From NCBI GenBank assembly GCA_947305675.1, contig CAMZED010000058.1, positions 1 to 8,986 on the forward strand: a stretch of DNA of 8,986 bases. The letters run 5' to 3'. Positions 5,756 through 8,986 of this stretch are shown in pieces. The notes below the pieces were generated by a model. The model was not told the DNA's origin, made no database searches, and saw nothing but the letters and a program-made list of their open reading frames with translations. Every line of letters starts with the position of its first letter. Position 1 is the first letter of the stretch. This DNA is from an uncultured Clostridia bacterium. Lineage in GTDB: Bacteria; Bacillota; Clostridia; Oscillospirales; CAG-382. The position numbers were made by a program, and so were the translations under genes.

Positions 5756-6418
5756 ATGAAATACAAGTATTTGCTATTTGATCTTGACGGTATGCTTGTC
5801 GACACGCTTGAGGGTGTTGTGAAAAGCGCTCAATACGCGCTGAAACACTTCGGGATCGAAGCCGATATCACGGAACTGGATCCTTTTCTCGGACCTCCGC
5901 TGACATATTCTTTTATGACTTATTATAACTTTACACCCGAGCGCGCGGCGGAGGCTGTCGCGAAATACCGCGAACGTTACGACGTTAAGGGAGTTGAGGA
6001 ATGCAGGCTGTTCGACGAGGTGCCGGGTCTGCTCGACGACCTTAAAAACGCGGGATACATACTCGGAGTTGCGACCTCGAAATATGAAGCCTATGCCGGA
6101 AAAATGCTTAATAAATTAGGCATCGGCTGCAAATTCGAATATATAACCGGTTCCAATCTGGAAGAGACTATTTCCACAAAAGACGAAGTTATCGAAGAAG
6201 CTCTGAGACGGTTCGGAATATCGGATAAGCGCAGCGAAGCGCTTATGATAGGCGATATGAAATATGACGACATCGGCGCGAAAAAGGCGGGTATAGATTG
6301 CTTCGGCGTTTATACAGGAACGGCTTCACCCGGCGAACACGAATCGAACGGAGCGACTTATATCGCTTATTCGTTCGAAGATCTGAGAAAAACGCTGCTG
6401 GATTGGGCAAAAGACTGA
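5756..6418 (+). CDS. HAD-family hydrolase, Gph-like phosphatase
   Basis: The product resembles phosphoglycolate-phosphatase-type HAD enzymes, which hydrolyse small phosphate esters in the cytoplasm. The 220 aa contain motif I DLDGMLVDT (nucleophile Asp9, acid/base Asp11) and a helical cap (about 17-85). Motif II is VATSK (Ser108), motif III has Lys142 (STKDEV), and motif IV is GDMKYDD (Asp167, Asp171). In motif I the usual Thr after Gly is Met13, which is uncommon; the catalytic Asp pair is intact. AGAGGTG lies about 5 nt before ATG 5756. An upstream in-frame ATG at 5633 lies inside the divergent kinase gene and upstream of the promoter, so it is rejected. The gene ends directly against the stop of the convergent membrane-protein gene, with no terminator between. 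The substrate is unknown. Confidence 0.9.
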   Translation: MKYKYLLFDLDGMLVDTLEGVVKSAQYALKHFGIEADITELDPFLGPPLTYSFMTYYNFTPERAAEAVAKYRERYDVKGVEECRLFDEVPGLLDDLKNAGYILGVATSKYEAYAGKMLNKLGIGCKFEYITGSNLEETISTKDEVIEEALRRFGISDKRSEALMIGDMKYDDIGAKKAGIDCFGVYTGTASPGEHESNGATYIAYSFEDLRKTLLDWAKD

Positions 6419-6937
6419 TCAGCCGTTACTTTCTCCGCCTTCATCTCCGCGTTTTGCGAACCTGTCTTTAAGCGGTATGAATTTATCGGTTTCTCTGCCG
6501 GTTATGCGGCAGATGAAATCGACATATCTGCGTTTTGTACGTCGGTAATTCAGCAAAAGAAGGATTCCCGCTATAACGCTTACGGCAAGTATGGTGTTTA
6601 CAGCGGAAAGATCGGACCCTCGCTCGGCGGCTTTCAAGCGCATTATAAACACCGCCGCTATGATAAGCGCGGTAATTATATACGAAAATACGGTTTTCGT
6701 GAATACCCCTTTAACCGATCCGCTCGACCCGTTATCGCATATTTTCCCGCGGAAAACCGTTGCGTACGGTTCAAATCTCACTTTAGAACGTCTTATCAGT
6801 TTAACAGAGCGACCTTTACGCTTGCCCACAAAAACAAGTTCGATCTCATCGTTCCCGGCGAAACGTTCGGGCGAAGTGAATTCATCCCATCGGCGAACAA
6901 GTTCGTCGGGAGAATAATCGCTTTTCAGTTCGGTCAA
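6419..6937 (-). CDS. Small two-helix membrane protein of unknown function
   Basis: I do not recognise this family. The 172-aa product has a soluble, charged N-terminal region (about 1-80) with the strand-like stretches IELVFVGKRKGRSVKLIRR and SKVRFEPYATVFRGK. Two transmembrane helices follow (about 82-100 and 113-130). The cytoplasmic-looking tail (131-172) is rich in Arg, Lys, Glu and Gly. Positive residues before the tail (YRRTKRR) suggest that it lies inside the cell. I choose TTG 6937 because GGAGGTG (plus 6944-6950) lies 6 nt upstream and the promoter would start transcription near 6951. The longer GTG start at 6967 falls inside the promoter spacer. The leader would be only about 14 nt. 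It is divergent from the YihY gene and convergent with the HAD gene. Confidence 0.7.
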   Translation of the reverse strand: MTELKSDYSPDELVRRWDEFTSPERFAGNDEIELVFVGKRKGRSVKLIRRSKVRFEPYATVFRGKICDNGSSGSVKGVFTKTVFSYIITALIIAAVFIMRLKAAERGSDLSAVNTILAVSVIAGILLLLNYRRTKRRYVDFICRITGRETDKFIPLKDRFAKRGDEGGESNG

Positions 6938-6957
6938 TTCGATCACCTCCAACGTTG

Positions 6958-6986
6958 ATTTTAACACATCCCTGCGTTTTAGTCAA
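6958..6986 (-). promoter_or_regulatory. Promoter of the small membrane protein gene
   Basis: On the minus strand, TTGACT (plus 6981-6986), a 17-nt spacer and TAAAAT (plus 6958-6963) with TGT before the -10. It fixes the gene start at TTG 6937. Confidence 0.8.
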
Positions 6987-7011
6987 TCAAATAATCGGGA
7001 GTTATAATAAT

Positions 7012-7845
7012 TTGAAACGTTTTTTAAAAGGCATAAAATATATCGGACGTAAAGTATCGGCAAGCCGCATGGGAGTTTATGCGGCTCAGACGGCTTTTTT
7101 CACTTTTTTGTCGCTTATCCCGCTTTTGCTTCTGCTTATAACGTTTTTATCTCAGTTTGGCGCTTCGTCGGAAGATTTGATCAACGATATAGACGATATA
7201 GCGCCGGGAGTCGTTGTTACATTTCTTCGCTCGGTGTTCAGCGAGGTCATCGATTCGAGCCGCACGTCGCTCACCATCGTTTCGGCGGTCGTGCTTCTGT
7301 GGTCTGCTTCAAAAGGAGTCTATTCGCTCATCGGCGGACTCAATTCGGTGTATGAGATAAAAGAAAGCCGAAGCAGCGTTGTTGTGAGGCTGGTTTCGAT
7401 GCTTTATACCGTCGCATTTATCGGAATAGTTTTAGTCGCTTTGCTGTTGATGGTATTCGGCAACAGCATCGGTGAATACATCTATTCGCAGTTCAACGAT
7501 CTGAAAGGCCTTGTTTACATTATATCTTCGCTCAGGTTTATTATCGGTTTCGTATTTCTCGTGCTTATATTTATGCTGATTTATAAAACACTGCCCGGGG
7601 CGAAAACCAGGTTTTCCGAACAAATTCCCGGTGCGGTGCTCAGCAGCGCGGGATGGGTTTCCTATTCAATAATATTCTCGTTCTATATTGACAACTTCAG
7701 CAATTATGCGAATATCTACGGTTCCCTGACGACGATAATCGTTTTGATGATCTGGCTTTACGTTTGTATGTATATTATGTTCTTCGGCGGGCTTATAAAC
7801 AGACTGCTTTCTTTCGGGATTGAAAAAACGAACAGTGAAATGTAA
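7012..7845 (+). CDS. YihY/BrkB family inner-membrane protein
   Basis: This polytopic membrane family was once misnamed ribonuclease BN; its function is unsettled (proposed transporter or envelope role). The 277 aa hold six likely transmembrane helices near 27-47, 86-104, 128-149, 168-191, 208-226 and 239-262. Family signatures are AAQTAFFTFLSLIPLL, LLWSASKGVYSLIGGLN with VYEIKESR, YKTLPGAKTRF with PGAVLSSAGW, and YGSLTTIIVLMIWLYV ending in FGGLIN. The start chosen is TTG 7012, with CGGGAG (6996-7001) 10 nt upstream. A longer in-frame ATG at 6955 lies in the divergent promoter. The next good ATG (7069) would remove the amphipathic N terminus. I found no clear promoter; a TATAAT at 7003 is too close to the start. 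No intrinsic terminator follows before the MBOAT gene. Confidence 0.88.
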   Translation: MKRFLKGIKYIGRKVSASRMGVYAAQTAFFTFLSLIPLLLLLITFLSQFGASSEDLINDIDDIAPGVVVTFLRSVFSEVIDSSRTSLTIVSAVVLLWSASKGVYSLIGGLNSVYEIKESRSSVVVRLVSMLYTVAFIGIVLVALLLMVFGNSIGEYIYSQFNDLKGLVYIISSLRFIIGFVFLVLIFMLIYKTLPGAKTRFSEQIPGAVLSSAGWVSYSIIFSFYIDNFSNYANIYGSLTTIIVLMIWLYVCMYIMFFGGLINRLLSFGIEKTNSEM

Positions 7846-7852
7846 ATTAATT

Positions 7853-7875
7853 GTCAATTCTCTTGAATAATTGAC
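7853..7875. promoter_or_regulatory. Inverted repeat around the MBOAT -35 box
   Basis: GTCAATT (7853-7859) and AATTGAC (7869-7875) form a perfect 7-bp inverted repeat with a 9-nt spacer that contains the -35 hexamer (7863-7868). It has no following T-run, so it is not a terminator of the YihY gene. A repressor operator is possible. Confidence 0.35.
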
Positions 7876-7891
7876 GCCTTAGTGATATAAT
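7863..7891 (+). promoter_or_regulatory. Promoter of the MBOAT gene
   Basis: TTGAAT (7863-7868), a 17-nt spacer and TATAAT (7886-7891) with TGA before the -10. Predicted start near 7898, with a 36-nt leader. Confidence 0.8.
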
Positions 7892-7933
7892 AGCATACGC
7901 TGTAATTTTTGATATCAAATCGGAGTTTTTATT

Positions 7934-8986
7934 ATGTATTTTGCCGATCTACTGTTTATGTGCGTGTTCCTGCCGGTATGCCTGGCATGTTATTTCCTTG
8001 CGCGCGGCATTAAAGCGAAAAACTTTGTATTGGTAGCTTTTTCACTCATATTTTATGCTTGGGGCGAACCGATCAAAATCGCCCTTTTTGTTGCGACCGC
8101 GGTCGTCAACTATTTTCTTGCGCTGCTGATCGATAAATACAAAGGACGCAAGCTCGGCAAAGCATTTTTGGTGATCGCGCTGCTGATCGATTTCGGTATG
8201 CTCGCGGTGTTCAAATACACCGATTTCATCATCGGAAACATCAACGGAATATTCGGCACCTCGATTCCCATGCAAAACATCGCGCTTCCGCTCGGCATCA
8301 GCTTTTATACATTCCAGATCGTTTCTTATATGATCGACGTCTATTGGGAAAAAGTCGACGTCCAGCGTAATTTCGGCAAACTGCTGCTTTATATTTCGCT
8401 GTTCCCCCAGCTTGTCGCCGGGCCGATCGTAAGATATCAAACGATCGCCGCAGAGATCGACGAACGCCGCACGACGGTTCAGGACGCATTCGAAGGTTTT
8501 TCAAGGGTAATTATCGGTTTTTCAAAAAAGATACTCTTCGCCAACAACCTTAACCTTATCGTCAACGCCTGCTTCGGCGATGATATTTCAAAAGCATCGG
8601 TAGCGGCGACATGGATCGGAATTATCGCATATTCGCTTCAGGTATATTTCGATTTTTCGGGTTATTCGGATATGGCTATCGGTATGGGCAGGATATTCGG
8701 GTTCCACTTCAACGAAAACTTCCGCTATCCTTTCGTAAGCCGTTCGATAACCGAATATTGGCAAAGGTGGCATATTTCGCTGGGAAGTTTCTTCCGCGAT
8801 TACCTTCTTTACGTACCGATATTCGGCAAGCGCCGCGCAACGCTTTCGCTGTTCCTTGTGTGGTTCACCACGGGGCTCTGGCACGGAGCGAGCTGGAATT
8901 ACGTTATTTGGGGACTTTACTTCGGCATATTCGTTTTTATCGAATCCAAGATCGGCAAAAAACGTCTGAAAAAGTTTCACGGCGTT
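7934..8986 (+). CDS. AlgI-like MBOAT O-acyltransferase (3' end beyond the window)
   Basis: MBOAT proteins of the AlgI/PatA/DltB group pass acyl groups across the membrane to extracytoplasmic polysaccharides or teichoic acids, usually with an SGNH-type partner protein. The 351 codons inside the window remain open; the family is about 460-500 aa, so roughly the last quarter is missing. Hydrophobic helices alternate throughout. Diagnostic blocks are LPLGISFYTFQIVSYMIDVY (118-137), LFPQLVAGPIVRY (156-168), YFDFSGYSDMAIGMGR (238-253) and EYWQRWHISLG (274-284). WHGASWN (316-322) carries the invariant catalytic His317, with His280 as the second conserved His. GGAG (7922-7925) lies 8 nt before the ATG. 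It has its own promoter and follows the YihY gene. The acceptor polymer cannot be told without the downstream genes. Confidence 0.95.
   Translation, partial: MYFADLLFMCVFLPVCLACYFLARGIKAKNFVLVAFSLIFYAWGEPIKIALFVATAVVNYFLALLIDKYKGRKLGKAFLVIALLIDFGMLAVFKYTDFIIGNINGIFGTSIPMQNIALPLGISFYTFQIVSYMIDVYWEKVDVQRNFGKLLLYISLFPQLVAGPIVRYQTIAAEIDERRTTVQDAFEGFSRVIIGFSKKILFANNLNLIVNACFGDDISKASVAATWIGIIAYSLQVYFDFSGYSDMAIGMGRIFGFHFNENFRYPFVSRSITEYWQRWHISLGSFFRDYLLYVPIFGKRRATLSLFLVWFTTGLWHGASWNYVIWGLYFGIFVFIESKIGKKRLKKFHGV

Noticed and set aside
6938..6967. GTG start at 6967 for the small membrane protein
   Set aside because: The codon lies within the spacer of the gene's own promoter, and the strong GGAGGTG is downstream of it.
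7003..7008. TATAAT as a promoter -10 for the YihY gene
   Set aside because: It ends 4 nt before the chosen start codon, lies after the ribosome binding site and has no matching -35 box.
8042..8980. Minus-strand reading frames opposite the MBOAT gene
   Set aside because: The plus strand encodes a clear AlgI-like protein across the whole stretch; these are shadows caused by its codon composition.
1..8986. CRISPR array, tRNA or rRNA gene, insertion sequence, toxin-antitoxin or defence module
   Set aside because: I found no spaced direct repeats, cloverleaf, terminal repeats with a transposase, or recognisable defence domains in either strand.

Overview
The window looks like an ordinary chromosomal stretch from an uncultured Bacillota (probably Clostridia, gut-type) genome. 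The signs are the rpsF-ssb-rpsR operon order, an AlgI-like MBOAT, a Cmk2-type kinase, strong AAGGAGG ribosome binding sites, frequent TTG starts and sigma-A-like promoters with 17-nt spacers. The lineage is inferred from gene content only. I found no mobile element, CRISPR array, RNA gene or defence system.

Layout. 1-61 is a contig-edge stretch that matches no continuation of the adjacent gene. 62-1228 (-) is an ABC-F ATPase that stops just inside its second ATPase domain. A divergent intergenic region (1229-1537) carries a minus promoter for the ABC-F gene. For the other direction it carries a helically phased ATAAA array, a plus promoter and a structured leader whose outer stem covers the rpsF ribosome binding site. 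Next come rpsF, ssb and rpsR (1538-2654), closed by an intrinsic terminator. A short QueG-like reductase (2736-3542) follows. An XRE-cupin regulator overlaps rsmA by 4 nt (3601-4967) under its own promoter. A perfect 46-bp palindrome ends rsmA and the convergent Cmk2-like kinase gene (5045-5662, -). A HAD phosphatase (5756-6418, +) meets a small unknown membrane protein (6419-6937, -) stop codon to stop codon. A YihY/BrkB membrane protein (7012-7845, +) and an AlgI-like MBOAT acyltransferase (7934 to the window end, +) complete the window.

Most genes concern translation and RNA: S6, S18, S16-independent rRNA dimethylation by RsmA, queuosine in tRNA, and an ABC-F factor that acts on ribosomes. 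SSB sits between the two ribosomal proteins in the classical arrangement. The last third is cell-envelope oriented (YihY, MBOAT, small membrane protein).

Most worth checking are an in-frame gap of about 10 residues in the SSB OB fold, the rpsF leader that could hide its own ribosome binding site, the phased upstream array, and the broken ABC-F gene. I do not see a convincing undescribed multi-gene system here.
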